This document shows positions 1 through 9,577 of a DNA stretch of 60,861 nt, piece by piece. The stretch comes from Candidatus Cloacimonadota bacterium. Lineage in GTDB: Bacteria; Cloacimonadota; Cloacimonadia; Cloacimonadales; Cloacimonadaceae. The DNA lies in assembly GCA_017994635.1 (NCBI GenBank), contig JAGOKK010000002.1, positions 1 to 60,861 on the forward strand. Reading direction: 5' to 3'. The notes under the pieces are model-generated. The model was not told the DNA's origin. It did no database searches and saw only the letters and a list, made by a program, of their open reading frames with translations. The translations under genes and the position numbers were made by a program. Position 1 is the first letter of the stretch. Each line of letters begins with the position of its first letter.

Positions 1-305
1 ATGGTACGGATTCCTACATTGCCTTCCGGGTGAATGGTGCCAGTATGGAGCCGCAGATACTCCACGACGATATTGTACTGATCAGGAAGCAGTCAGACTG
101 GCGCAATACCGATGGTAAAATCTGTGCGGTCAGATACGAGGGAGGCATTACCCTGAAAAGGATTCAGGACGATCCCCAGCAGATGAGAGTGATCCTCCAA
201 CCCCTCAATAAAGACTTTCGGGTTCTTATTATAGACGAGTTTCAGACTGGCGGCTTAGAGATGATCGGCCCCATAGCGCTTCAGTTGCGAGTCCACAAAA
301 TCTGA
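1..305 (+). CDS. S24/LexA-type repressor C-terminal domain (5' truncated)
   Basis: The gene runs in from the left edge; its first complete codon is at 3-5. The visible part is a peptidase S24 fold: the serine of the NGASMEP motif (Ser codon 42-44) and the general-base lysine in ITLKR (Lys codon 156-158) are both present, so the self-cleavage dyad of LexA, UmuD and phage CI-like repressors looks intact. The DNA-binding half, if present, lies outside the window, so LexA cannot be told from a phage- or XRE-type S24 regulator. The apparent internal ATG at 30 is not the true start, because the conserved DSYIAFRV lead-in to the serine motif is coded upstream of it. The gene ends at TGA 303-305, and a bidirectional terminator follows at about 550. 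Confidence 0.8.
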   Translation, partial: GTDSYIAFRVNGASMEPQILHDDIVLIRKQSDWRNTDGKICAVRYEGGITLKRIQDDPQQMRVILQPLNKDFRVLIIDEFQTGGLEMIGPIALQLRVHKI

Positions 306-628
306 TGACCCCTCCCAAAAATCTGATGATCTGAAACCAGTCCAAAAACAGCGCATATTTGCAGAATTCGTGATACAAAAACGTCCAGAAAAGTCCAAAA
401 GGCACTGTGACATATTCCAAAGCCAGTCCTATTTATCTCTCCACCAATCAAAGCCTTAAGACCACTGTGACACGTGATACTCATTTGCAGATTTGGGTGA
501 GAGTTTGTAGGAGCCTTAGAATCTGACCTTTCCCTCGGACATATAAAAAATGCCCGGCAATCCGCCAGGCTATTTTTTCCGTTTCAAGGCAAGAGTCATC
601 TGCATATCAAATAATCTCCCCTAAACCC
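306..628. other. non-coding gap between S24 gene and tRNA-Thr
   Basis: No plausible gene is seen on either strand. The stretch has a few short direct repeats: AAAATCTGATGA at 297-308 and 318-329, CACTGTGACA at 403-412 and 463-472, and CGTGATAC at 369-376 and 473-480. A hairpin terminator lies at 545-578. The repeats may be decayed sequence; no function is assigned. Confidence 0.5.
545..578 (-). terminator. rho-independent terminator, probably bidirectional
   Basis: The arms GCCCGGC (552-558) and GCCAGGC (564-570) form a 7-bp stem with one G-T pair and a 5-nt loop. A-runs precede it and T-runs follow it on both strands. On the minus strand it follows tRNA-Thr; on the plus strand it could end the S24 gene transcript. 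Confidence 0.7.
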
Positions 629-694
<66 letters not shown>

Positions 695-704
<10 letters not shown>

Positions 705-1366
705 TTTTTGTATAAAGTCAACTTTGCATTGTCTTGAGGCGAATCGATCAATCTCAGCTTAATCCTGCGGATGTCTCCTTGATCGGATACGCTGAGAGGA
801 TTATCCACATTGTAGAACACAGTGGTAAGGAGATCTACGTTTACTAAGGAGCTTTGTTCTGGATTCCGGGGAAAGAAGCAATCCCGGCTATTCCATTCCA
901 ATAAAGTACTACCATCATCAGCCGTCATCCAATCCGGGATCATCATCTTGTAACTCATGCTGATGGTAACCATGCCCTTCTTCCCTTTAAAGACATCCCT
1001 TGCAAGAGATACGCAGTAAACTCCAGCATCTGGTTTCAAAAGGTCATCCATCGTCAGCACTGGTTCAAAATGCCGAGGATCAAGCCCCCATGTGTATGAG
1101 AAGGGAACACTTTGACCATCGATCTTGATGCGTTCCACATAGGCCTGTTTACTGATAAAGAAGCTGTAGTAATCGGCTTGAGCAAGCATATCAGCATCGA
1201 TCACGAATTCAGCAGACGCGTAGAAGCGATTGATCACAGTGCTGATGCTCACCGAAAGATTGTACTCTTCAGTTTGTAACAGTCTAAACTGAAGTTGCTC
1301 TTCAGATGCCCACAGACTACCGATCATGATGCCCATGATGAATAGTAATAATGCAATCTTACGCAT
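695..1366 (-). CDS. small exported protein of unknown function
   Basis: About 223 aa. The start at 1366 is chosen because AGGAG sits 6 nt upstream and the protein then opens with a typical signal peptide (MRKIALLLFIMGIMIGSLWA); the in-frame ATG at 1396 would add 10 residues before the signal. The mature part looks like a mixed beta-rich periplasmic or surface domain. It has a central segment around DWMTADDGSTLLEWNSRDCF and no family I recognise. The last residues (KKLN) and the TAG stop lie inside the acceptor and D region of tRNA-Thr on the same strand, a 10-nt overlap. It follows the CapA-type gene at 1434 after a 67-nt gap and may be cotranscribed with it. Confidence 0.75.
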
Positions 1367-1433
1367 TGGATCTCCTATAGCTGATATATGAGGCAAAGTC
1401 TTTAGACACGGTGTTTAAGTCAAGTGAAATCGC

Positions 1434-4388
1434 TCATTTCATCAGGATCGCCTTGGCTACGCCTTGCCTGTTCCCGCTTCTGAGGCGTAAGAAGTAGATT
1501 CCTGAGGCAACAGCATTCCCGCGTTGATCCCGACCATCCCATGTGACAATGTGGTCACCTTTGAGCATGTCCTGATAGAGTAGAGTACGCACCTTCTGCC
1601 CTTTCAGATTGAATATATCGAGTATTGTTTGTGCCGATTCACTGAGATTAAAACTAATACGCGAGCTTGGATTGAAGGGATTGGGAGATACTCTTACAGG
1701 GATTGTTAACGGTTTTGTTCTTGATCGTGAACGTAGAATTTGAGAACTATAGGCGATTTCCGTCAGGTACGTAGTGATAGACTTAGCATCATCCTGGCTC
1801 CGGGACTGCATCCAATAGTAGTTGTTGGGACCAGGAATCTGTTGCAGATCTGCACAGCTTTGCCATGGGGTCCATTCGATCAGCCCCACGTTGTCAAACC
1901 AGGCAGCGGCCGATTCACCGTTTCCTGAAAAGCTGAGCTTCATATCCCAATACCATGCATCAGGGGGAAGTAGCATGTCCCTGGAGAAAAAGGTCCAATC
2001 GGTATTGCCAGTTAAACCAGTAGTTACATCCACAGAATAGACCGGACTGTAAGAGGTGCGCATCGTGTAGAATGAAACTGAAATATTGGCAGAAGTAGCG
2101 CTTCTGGTTTTGATCCAGCCGTGGAGGGTGTAACGCTTGGTGTTGTCGTATAGTTTCATCTTATCTGGCAACGTGCTGGTGCTTGATCCTCCGTTTGAGC
2201 TGAGGCGAGCGCAACGTTGTCCGTCAAAGGCTTCCGGCAGGTCTTCCCCGATGTTCCACGAGCTGGAGCCTTCATCCTCAAAATTCCCATACCAAAGTAG
2301 TTCTGCACCAAATGAATGCTCAGATTGTATTGTGGGCTCAACCAAGTTTATACTTGCTACACTGCCCAAACGGGGCAACTTCACAGGAACAGTGTATTGA
2401 TAATCTTCATCATGGGAAACGAAGTTTTGCGTGGTGCTCCATTGATTCGGTACCTGATGGAAATCCTCGGGATTGCTTACCACATGTGCAATTAGCGATT
2501 CCTTATCAACAGCCAAAGCAGTTCCTAGTTCTGTAGATTTCATGGCCAGGTAATCCAGAATATACAGGCCCAATTGCCCCGTGGCTGGCTTGGGGATGTA
2601 TTCGTCGATATACACTGGACGAACTCGATAGTTTCTGAAGCCATCTGGATAGGCATCGGCATAAAAAATCATGGATGGCATGCATTCAGGGTAATTGAGA
2701 TCAAAAGCGAAATTTCCCAGTGAGTGGGCAATCACTTTGCCGTTATATAGCTCTATGCCCTGGATGATATGCGGATGATGAACGATCACCATATCCGCCC
2801 CACTGTCGATAGCACTATGGCGTATATCCAGATCCCATTGATGTGGAATATCGCTGCGCAGGCTGTAATCCTCATCTTCTGTGTCGCCTAAAAAAGGGTT
2901 GAGATCCTTGTCATAACCGGATCCTGGAGCGATGGAATACTCGCTACCTCCATGCATCTCCACAATCCTCAGATCGGCAATGCCTTCTACAGTGGATAGC
3001 TGCTCTGCCACATAATGAGGTGTCATATAGGCAAATCCTGGTTTGTTGAAACCTGCCTGCAGAAATGGCTGCGCGTTGTTGTATTGACCGGTGCGGTCGC
3101 TGGAGCGCAACAACGCCACATTGATTCCTTTGCGGTTTATGAATGCCGGTAGATAAGCGTTGTAGGAATCCTCAGCTGCTCCACTGTAGATGATGCCAGC
3201 GGTGGTTAAATTGCCCTGCATCTGCTGCAAGGCACTCAATCCGTAGTCCATTGTATGGTTATTCGCCAGACTCACCACATCGATGCCGGCAAAGCTTAAC
3301 CCGCTCACGTTGGCAGGATTGCCCCTGTACACTACCGATTTAGTGGGATGCGGACTGCCAATATTGGAGAGTACAACTTCGAGATTGGCCACGCTGATAT
3401 CCGCGCCATCGCCGAGCATGGGCAGGGTAGGCGAAAAGATCGCATTCACACCCAGAGTGGGAATGATACCTCCATACTGCTCATAACGTCTTGCGAGCAT
3501 CACATCGCCAACGAAGTTCATGGTTAGAGGCAAGGAGGACGGCCCTTCATCCAGCACTACCGAAGTGGAGGCATAACCCCAGCAATTGTCATTGTCCATC
3601 ACGCTTAGTGATACCGTATAGTCGTGAGCATCCGTGATAGAGTAATTGTGGCTGGGATTTGGCAGATTACTGCTCTCGCCATCCCCAAAAGACCAATGAT
3701 ACGTCCAGTCTTCACTATCTGTATCATCGATCACTGCCTCAAATTGTACCGTCACGTCACGATCATTGCGCCAGGCGGGAGGGCCCTGCATGATGCTAAC
3801 CATAGGAGCCACTGGCAGATCATCACTAATGTCAAGAATGCTATCAAAACGCAGGCTGCGATTGCTAACGCCATCAAGATCGTTGATATATACGATGGAG
3901 ATGAGAGTCGGACTGTAGTCAAAGAAAGCATTCCAATCTGCGCCAACGGGCAGGTTATACAGGTTCCAGACATTGGAGGGAAATGCTCCTTGATATACAG
4001 GAACCCACACTTCAATATCCAGGGTACGAGTTCCGGAAAAGCTATAGAAAAGCGTGTGCGTACTATCAGAAAAGGCGATGCCTTGAGCTTTAGCGCCTGA
4101 AGTATACATGGCAGCCAGACTGATCACAGCGTTCTCTCCTAACGCAAGCGGTGAGATCTGCTGCTCTTTCCAGGTGTTGCCATCCAGACGAAGAGAGTAT
4201 GCTGAACCTTCGTAGGTTACGCTGGCATCCAGCGCCCAGGCATTTGGATCGATATCTTCAGTGCCCCATGAACTTAGATTCACCACCCCGCTCTCGAAGT
4301 CTTCGATTACCGAATAGCGATCTGCGCAGTAAGCTTCGGTCAAGCCCAGCATCATAAAAAGAACAATGGCAAGGTTCAAACGTGGCAT
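1434..4388 (-). CDS. secreted CapA-family (PGA_cap) phosphoesterase-like protein with PKD and C-terminal sorting domain
   Basis: A 984-aa secreted protein starting at ATG 4388, with GGGGAGG 6-7 nt upstream. Visible parts in order: signal peptide (1-22); a beta-sandwich, carbohydrate-binding-like region (about 25-190); a PKD domain (about 195-280, WSFGDGESS); a CapA/PGA_cap metallophosphatase-like domain (about 287-575), with the family motifs NFVGDVMLAR, VANLEVVL, SLANNHTMDYG and VIVHHPHIIQG; a second beta-sandwich region (about 690-850); and a FlgD Ig-like tail (about 895-984) with SPNPFNPSSRISFNL and GIYFLRL. CapA proteins are linked to poly-gamma-glutamate capsule export, and the fold is that of calcineurin-type phosphoesterases. 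The tail resembles sorting domains of FCB surface proteins. Inference: a surface or exported hydrolase; the substrate is unknown. Confidence 0.87.
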   Translation of the reverse strand: MPRLNLAIVLFMMLGLTEAYCADRYSVIEDFESGVVNLSSWGTEDIDPNAWALDASVTYEGSAYSLRLDGNTWKEQQISPLALGENAVISLAAMYTSGAKAQGIAFSDSTHTLFYSFSGTRTLDIEVWVPVYQGAFPSNVWNLYNLPVGADWNAFFDYSPTLISIVYINDLDGVSNRSLRFDSILDISDDLPVAPMVSIMQGPPAWRNDRDVTVQFEAVIDDTDSEDWTYHWSFGDGESSNLPNPSHNYSITDAHDYTVSLSVMDNDNCWGYASTSVVLDEGPSSLPLTMNFVGDVMLARRYEQYGGIIPTLGVNAIFSPTLPMLGDGADISVANLEVVLSNIGSPHPTKSVVYRGNPANVSGLSFAGIDVVSLANNHTMDYGLSALQQMQGNLTTAGIIYSGAAEDSYNAYLPAFINRKGINVALLRSSDRTGQYNNAQPFLQAGFNKPGFAYMTPHYVAEQLSTVEGIADLRIVEMHGGSEYSIAPGSGYDKDLNPFLGDTEDEDYSLRSDIPHQWDLDIRHSAIDSGADMVIVHHPHIIQGIELYNGKVIAHSLGNFAFDLNYPECMPSMIFYADAYPDGFRNYRVRPVYIDEYIPKPATGQLGLYILDYLAMKSTELGTALAVDKESLIAHVVSNPEDFHQVPNQWSTTQNFVSHDEDYQYTVPVKLPRLGSVASINLVEPTIQSEHSFGAELLWYGNFEDEGSSSWNIGEDLPEAFDGQRCARLSSNGGSSTSTLPDKMKLYDNTKRYTLHGWIKTRSATSANISVSFYTMRTSYSPVYSVDVTTGLTGNTDWTFFSRDMLLPPDAWYWDMKLSFSGNGESAAAWFDNVGLIEWTPWQSCADLQQIPGPNNYYWMQSRSQDDAKSITTYLTEIAYSSQILRSRSRTKPLTIPVRVSPNPFNPSSRISFNLSESAQTILDIFNLKGQKVRTLLYQDMLKGDHIVTWDGRDQRGNAVASGIYFLRLRSGNRQGVAKAILMK

Positions 4389-4548
4389 ATATCCTCCCCG
4401 TCAGATTTGTCTTCACTGATAATATGCAATAATTGTTCCACATAGCCAATCTGACAGGATCAGGTAAATCTGCATTATGCAGCAAAAAATCTGGTTTTTA
4501 TCAATGCGTGGATTAGCTTTTATGGTATCATAAGCCTGGAGGTGAGTC

Positions 4549-5118
4549 ATGATACGACGGTTAGTGTTGCGTAGCAGAAGTTATCGTAGATTTATCGAAG
4601 TAAAATCCATTCCAAAGAAAACCCTCAGAGATCTGGTGGATCTGGCCAGGCTGTCTCCCAGCGCAGCCAATATGCAAAACCTCAGGTATTGGCTGGTGGA
4701 ATCCGGTCCCGGCTGCGACAAGGTGTTTCCTTGTCTGAAGTGGGCAAACTATCTCAAGGAATGGGGCGGTCCGCAGTCAGGAGAACGCCCCTCGGCGTAT
4801 ATCATTGTGCTGGCACCTCACAATATTACCAAATTTCACTATTATGACTGTGGCATCGCCTGCCAGACAATGATGTTGGGCGCTACTGACTGGGGTATGG
4901 GAGGTTGCATGATCGCTTCCATGGATCGGGAACACCTTCAAAGGGTGCTAGGCTTGCCCGAAGATATGGAGGTCATGCTCGTTCTCGCTCTGGGTTTCCC
5001 CGCCGAAGAAGTAGTTGTGGAGAGTATCGATCGTGAAGGCAACATCGAATACTGGCGGGATGAGAAGGACAGACACCACGTTCCCAAGCTGGATCTTGAT
5101 ACTTTGGTACTGAATTGA
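4549..5118 (+). CDS. nitroreductase family FMN oxidoreductase
   Basis: A 189-aa protein starting at ATG 4549 with a strong GGAGGTGAG site. The N-terminal RSYRRF and the stretch LVDLARLSPSAANMQNLRYWLV are typical FMN-binding elements of the nitroreductase fold, followed by HYYDCGIACQTMMLGATDWGMGGCMI near residues 104-127 (family core helices) and the closing ALGFPAEEV. Family members are homodimeric flavoenzymes that use NAD(P)H to reduce nitro compounds, quinones or flavins; the natural substrate cannot be read from sequence. It stands alone: the CapA-type gene is divergent on the left, and an operator-like palindrome separates it from xseA on the right. Confidence 0.88.
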   Translation: MIRRLVLRSRSYRRFIEVKSIPKKTLRDLVDLARLSPSAANMQNLRYWLVESGPGCDKVFPCLKWANYLKEWGGPQSGERPSAYIIVLAPHNITKFHYYDCGIACQTMMLGATDWGMGGCMIASMDREHLQRVLGLPEDMEVMLVLALGFPAEEVVVESIDREGNIEYWRDEKDRHHVPKLDLDTLVLN

Positions 5119-5250
5119 TCCCAACCCCATCCCATTCCATGGATTCTCACCCAAAGAGACAGGGGTAGCTGTGACAATTAAGTGCATAATTGGCAATAGC
5201 TCATCCCTGACTCCCCCTTGACGACCTTCATCACTACCTTTCACAGTCCT

Positions 5251-5290
5251 TATCAAGCCTTAACAATTAAGGCTTGATATGGGCTATACT
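5251..5290 (+). promoter_or_regulatory. 13-bp inverted repeat with -10-like box upstream of xseA
   Basis: TATCAAGCCTTAA (5251-5263), loop CAA, then TTAAGGCTTGATA (5267-5279) form a perfect inverted repeat. TATACT (5285-5290) looks like a -10 box, and TTAACA (5260-5265) inside the repeat could be a weak -35 with 19-nt spacing. No T-run follows on the plus strand, so an operator overlapping a promoter is favoured over a terminator. Confidence 0.45.
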
Positions 5291-5368
5291 ACCACTGGAT
5301 CAAGAGTCTGAAAGGGGCCAATCCAAAGTATATTGACAAAAATCGCGCATGCATTTTCATGTGCGAAT

Positions 5369-6712
5369 ATGGATAGTACTAACGTTTTCAGTGTTTTTGA
5401 GATCTCGCGCCATCTCCGCCAGATTATAGAGAGCAGCATTGATGCACTCTACGTGAAGGGAGAGATATCGAACTTTGTGCATCACAGCTCCGGACATATG
5501 TACTTTAATCTGAAGGATGAGTATGCCACTCTGCGCTGTACTTTTTTTAAGAACTCAAACTACCGGCTGAACTTCAAGCCTGCCGATGGACAGAGCGTGG
5601 TCTGTTTTGGCAAGATCACTCTTTATGAGAAGGGCGGCACCTACAATCTGAACGTTAGCAGTATGATCCCTGCTGGTATGGGAGACATGCAAGCCCGCTT
5701 TGAAGCGTTGAAAAAGAAGTTGGAAGCGGAAGGTCTCTTCGATCCCGCACGAAAGAAGAAACTGCCTCCTTACCCCCAAAGAATCGGCATAGTTACCTCT
5801 CCCACTTCGGCTGCTTTACAGGATGTGATGAATATCCTCAAACGTCGTTTCCCGGTAGATGCTTTTGTGTATCCCGCACTCGTGCAAGGCAATGAAGCTC
5901 CTCTTACTCTGATCAAAGGGATTAGCTATTTCAACCAGATTATGCCTGTGGATTTGATCATCCTCACTCGCGGTGGAGGTTCGCAAGAGGATCTCTTTTG
6001 CTTCAACGACGAGGGCCTGGCTCGTGCCATCCACGCCTCAGAAATACCGATTATCTCTGCGGTGGGACACGAGATAGATTTCTCCATCAGCGACTTCGTT
6101 GCGGATCTTCGTGCACCCACACCCAGCGCTGCGGCAGAAATCGCCGTGCCAAACAAAGAAGATTTGATCTCCTATCTGGCTTCTCAAGAGCAACGCTTCA
6201 AACTGGCAGCAGAGCACTTCATTGCAAAACGAATCGCAGGGCTAAACGACGCGAGGCATAGACTTGAGGCTTACCATCCTCAGAGATTGTGGCAGGACTA
6301 TCAGCAGCGTTTTGATATGGCAAGTATGGCCCTCATGAACATCCGCCACTTGATCAAAGAGCCAGCTTTGCGCCTTGAACGTGTACAGAACCGCTTGCTG
6401 AATTTCTCCGATGGAAGGTTCACAGCCCGCATCACAGAGTATCGTCACCTCCTGCATCAATTGAGGCAGAATTTGGCTATCCTGAGCCAGACATCTATCA
6501 GCGATAGAAAACAACAGTTAGAGCTACTTAGTGGAGTTCTTAGCCAGCAATCTCCAGGTAATATCATGGAAAAAGGCTGGCTGCTTGCCAGGAAGGGCAC
6601 AAAGGTGATCAAAAGTGTTCAGGATCTTCAGCCTGGAGATAGAATCAATCTGCAGATGCACGATGGTCAGGCTGATACTGTGGTCGAGACGACAAGGGAG
6701 GAGGCACTATGA
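5369..6712 (+). CDS. xseA: exodeoxyribonuclease VII large subunit
   Basis: Catalytic subunit of exonuclease VII, which cuts single-stranded DNA from both ends into short oligonucleotides. From ATG 5369 the protein is 447 aa. An N-terminal OB fold (about 1-100, VKGEISNFVHHSSGHMYFNL) is followed by the catalytic core with GIVTSPTSAALQDVMNILKR, ILTRGGGSQEDLFCFNDE and ISAVGHEIDFSISDFVADLR, then a long helical region. The start at 5369 matches where family members begin; a TTG at 5333 would add 12 residues, and neither has a clear ribosome site. The small subunit XseB is not next to it; the gene overlaps the next CDS by ATGA. Confidence 0.93.
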   Translation: MDSTNVFSVFEISRHLRQIIESSIDALYVKGEISNFVHHSSGHMYFNLKDEYATLRCTFFKNSNYRLNFKPADGQSVVCFGKITLYEKGGTYNLNVSSMIPAGMGDMQARFEALKKKLEAEGLFDPARKKKLPPYPQRIGIVTSPTSAALQDVMNILKRRFPVDAFVYPALVQGNEAPLTLIKGISYFNQIMPVDLIILTRGGGSQEDLFCFNDEGLARAIHASEIPIISAVGHEIDFSISDFVADLRAPTPSAAAEIAVPNKEDLISYLASQEQRFKLAAEHFIAKRIAGLNDARHRLEAYHPQRLWQDYQQRFDMASMALMNIRHLIKEPALRLERVQNRLLNFSDGRFTARITEYRHLLHQLRQNLAILSQTSISDRKQQLELLSGVLSQQSPGNIMEKGWLLARKGTKVIKSVQDLQPGDRINLQMHDGQADTVVETTREEAL

Positions 6713-8127
6713 AGAAAGCCATCTTTCTGATCCTGGTATTCAACCTTGCCATCCTGAAGGCAGAAATACGCTCCCTCTGGGTACTCCCCTGGAATATCAA
6801 GACTCCTAGTGCCATTGACAAATTGATAGAAGATGCCATACTGTATAACCAAAACGAATTGCTGGTGGAGGTTCGCTATCGTAGCGATGCCCTATACACT
6901 CCAAATCGACTTTCCAACACGTATTCCAATCCAGAACCGCGTAGCTACATCATGGAAGGATCTAACTTCGACCCGCTGGCTTACACATTGGCCCGGGCGA
7001 AGGAGCACGGCATCAGAGTTCAGGCCTGGCTGGTAGTCTTCAATGCGACCCCGCTGGATGCACAACACTTAAGTAAAAACTATATCTATCAGCATCATAG
7101 AGACTGGATAACCACCGATTCTCATGGACGTCAGATGCGCTCACCCGAGCAATACGGATTTTTCCTGGATCCCGGCATTCCTGGTGTTCAGAATTACTTG
7201 CTGGATGTCTTTAGCGACATAGTGGTTTCCTACCCTGATCTGGCCGGTATCCATCTCGATTATGTACGTTATCCCAGCACGAACTTTGGTTATCATCCCA
7301 TCTCCGTATCGCGTTTCCAGGAAGCGAAGCGCTCGCAAGAACTATCCTGGAATGAATGGCGTACCCGGCAGGTTACCCAATTTGTGGAAAAACTCCGGGA
7401 TCGTCTGAACAAAATCAAACCAGATATGATCCTCAGCGCTGCTGTCTTTTCCAATATTTACGACGCCCGCGTTGCTTACGCGCAGGATTGGTTCGATTGG
7501 TTGAACAGAGGATTGATAGACTATGCCTACCCCATGAATTACGTCACCAAATACAGCAGCTTCAGCAAGCAGACGGAGTTGATGGAAGATAACGGGCATA
7601 CGGACAAGATCGTAATGGGTCTCAGAGCGTGGAATGCGCGAGGTGGATCTTTACTGGAAAGTGCCAGCCCCAGTTATAACATAAACCACATTGAAGAGCG
7701 CATACGTCACATCAGAAGCCGCAGTTTTGCCGGTATCGCACTCTTTAGCTATGAAGGGATAAACAAAGGCAACGCACTCAGTCACCTTGCGGACCGTGTC
7801 TTTGTGGATTCAGAACCGCTTGAGCCTCTTGCATCTCCTCTGCCGGCTGCTGATGTACACTTGTCTGTGATAGATCAAGTTTTCGGTCTGGACTTTGTGG
7901 TTCCTATTGAAGGGCGTTGGCATTGGGAATTATTGAACGAGCAAGACGCAGTAGTATACAGCCGTTTCCGCTATTATACTAAAGGCAACAATCATGACGA
8001 ATTCGAAGGCACTCTGGCCAATGGCGAGAAGATTCCTGCAGGGACCTATCTGCTTAGCCTTTACATGCCCGGAACTGAGCACAAGTACTTGATCCCCATA
8101 TCATTCGGAGCACTTCATCTTGAGTGA
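6709..8127 (+). CDS. GHL10-family glycoside hydrolase-like exported protein
   Basis: A 472-aa protein whose ATG overlaps the xseA stop (ATGA). It has an N-terminal signal (about 1-18) followed at once by EIRSLWVLPWNIKTPSAIDKL, the start of the glycosyl hydrolase-like 10 (DUF187) barrel. Later signatures are LVEVRYRSDALY, GIRVQAWLVVFNATP, the block WITTDSHGRQMRSPEQYGFFLDP and GIHLDYVRYPS, which match strand ends of a TIM barrel. The last 100 residues look like a beta-sandwich with a degenerate FlgD-like ending (GEKIPAGTYLLSLYMPG). Members are believed to act on envelope polysaccharide or peptidoglycan; activity here is not known. It sits with a flippase and a glycosyltransferase, which supports a cell-surface glycan role. 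Confidence 0.85.
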   Translation: MKKAIFLILVFNLAILKAEIRSLWVLPWNIKTPSAIDKLIEDAILYNQNELLVEVRYRSDALYTPNRLSNTYSNPEPRSYIMEGSNFDPLAYTLARAKEHGIRVQAWLVVFNATPLDAQHLSKNYIYQHHRDWITTDSHGRQMRSPEQYGFFLDPGIPGVQNYLLDVFSDIVVSYPDLAGIHLDYVRYPSTNFGYHPISVSRFQEAKRSQELSWNEWRTRQVTQFVEKLRDRLNKIKPDMILSAAVFSNIYDARVAYAQDWFDWLNRGLIDYAYPMNYVTKYSSFSKQTELMEDNGHTDKIVMGLRAWNARGGSLLESASPSYNINHIEERIRHIRSRSFAGIALFSYEGINKGNALSHLADRVFVDSEPLEPLASPLPAADVHLSVIDQVFGLDFVVPIEGRWHWELLNEQDAVVYSRFRYYTKGNNHDEFEGTLANGEKIPAGTYLLSLYMPGTEHKYLIPISFGALHLE

Positions 8128-9574
8128 CCTGAGCAAGCAGGCTGCTTTTCTATCCCTGGCAGATTTTATCCGCTTCTTTCTCAAGACCGTAATCGGGATT
8201 GCCCTGGCGAGGTTGCTCAGCCCCGCCGATCTCGGCAGCTATCGACAGCTTTTCTTGATCTATAGCACTCTGGCAGGAGTAATGCTCTTGGGTTTCCCTC
8301 AGAGTATGCAGTATTTTCTCCCCAGGACAAAGAGCATCGAAGAGCAGATCCGCCTGATCAGTCGTACATTATGCGTAGTGAGCATTTTGGGGATAGTATC
8401 TGCCGCTCTGATCTACCTGCTTCGCTATAACATTGCATCAGTGTTCAACAACCCTGTCCTGGCAGAGCTCTTACCTTTGTATAGCCTCTACCCCATCTTT
8501 ATGTTTATCACTCAGATTTACTCCTCTGTAATGCTGGGGCTGAAGGAATCGCGGAAAAGCGCTTGGTTCTTGATCTACGGTATTGTTTGCGATCTGATAC
8601 TTGTCCTGGCTGCGGCTATCTTTTGGAACGATCTGAGTGTTATTGTCTGGGCTCTGTTGATTTCTGCCGTTTTACAATGGTTGTATGCCCTTTGGTGCCT
8701 GAGAGACATGAATAGGCCGGGACAGACGGATTTGTTCGCCGGTTTCAAAGAACAGCTAGCGTACACAGTTCCTTTGGGATTGTCACTTTTAGTTGGCATA
8801 CTCAGTGTGCAGCTCGACAAACTGATGATATCCGGCTTCTTCAATCCTGAATCCTTCGCTATCTTTTCTCTGGGAGCTATGGAACTTCCACTGATCGGGA
8901 TTGTGATAAACTCGGTCAATTCAATTTTACTACCGAACCTTAGCGCTATGGATAAACAGACCCTGAGTTCGGTCTATAGCGCGTCGGTGCGCAAGAACGC
9001 CATTATAGTGTTCCCCCTGGCAGTAGTATTTTATCTCTTCGCGGCAGAGTTCATCACCTTCGTGTATGGTATTACTTACCTGGAATCTGCCGTTTACTTC
9101 AAGATATATCTCCTGCTCCTGCCACTGCGAGTGGCAACCTACGGAATCATCTTCCAGGCCAGGGGCAGAACAAAACTTGTGATGTACGACGCACTACTCA
9201 TGCTGGGGCTGAATGCTCTGCTGAACTACGTCATGATCAGAGCCTGGGGCATGCAAGGCGCGGCATGGGCCACGGTGATCGTCAGTTGGTTGATCCTGCT
9301 GGTCTATCTATGGCAGATCAAGTATTGTCTGGCCTTCCGGATCTCTTCCCTCTTCCCGCTTAAATCCTTGTTCCTGAATCTGTGTGCCGCGATGATCCCC
9401 ATCTTTGCCGTCCTCCATCTGGCGCCCCACATTACAGTGTCCTTCTGGCGCATGATCCTGGGTGGCAGCCTTTACGCTGTGTTGTATCTTGCGCTGGCAC
9501 TCATCATGAAAGTAATCAAAGCATACGACATTGCCTTTGCTAAAGATCTCATTCTAGGTTTGATAAAGCGTTAG
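8120..9574 (+). CDS. polysaccharide/lipid-linked oligosaccharide flippase (MOP superfamily, Wzx-like)
   Basis: A 484-aa integral membrane protein with about 12-14 hydrophobic segments. It opens with the typical ALARLLSPADLGSYRQLFLIY region of Wzx/RfbX-type exporters. The start is TTG at 8120, 8 nt inside the upstream gene, with GGAG upstream; no better ATG gives the conserved N-terminus. The family moves lipid-linked glycans across the inner membrane. Overlap with the GHL10 gene and a 3-nt gap to the glycosyltransferase suggest one transcript. The transported glycan cannot be told from sequence. Confidence 0.87.
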   Translation: MSDLSKQAAFLSLADFIRFFLKTVIGIALARLLSPADLGSYRQLFLIYSTLAGVMLLGFPQSMQYFLPRTKSIEEQIRLISRTLCVVSILGIVSAALIYLLRYNIASVFNNPVLAELLPLYSLYPIFMFITQIYSSVMLGLKESRKSAWFLIYGIVCDLILVLAAAIFWNDLSVIVWALLISAVLQWLYALWCLRDMNRPGQTDLFAGFKEQLAYTVPLGLSLLVGILSVQLDKLMISGFFNPESFAIFSLGAMELPLIGIVINSVNSILLPNLSAMDKQTLSSVYSASVRKNAIIVFPLAVVFYLFAAEFITFVYGITYLESAVYFKIYLLLLPLRVATYGIIFQARGRTKLVMYDALLMLGLNALLNYVMIRAWGMQGAAWATVIVSWLILLVYLWQIKYCLAFRISSLFPLKSLFLNLCAAMIPIFAVLHLAPHITVSFWRMILGGSLYAVLYLALALIMKVIKAYDIAFAKDLILGLIKR

Positions 9575-9577
9575 CTC

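Noticed and set aside
297-480. Direct repeats near the S24 gene, considered as an att site or operator cluster.
   Set aside because: Short, irregularly spaced and not next to an integrase or a clear promoter.
5120-5160. Possible fourth 11-nt-phased array near 5120 (CCCAAC 5120, CCCATT 5131).
   Set aside because: Only two boxes are in phase; no inverted half follows.
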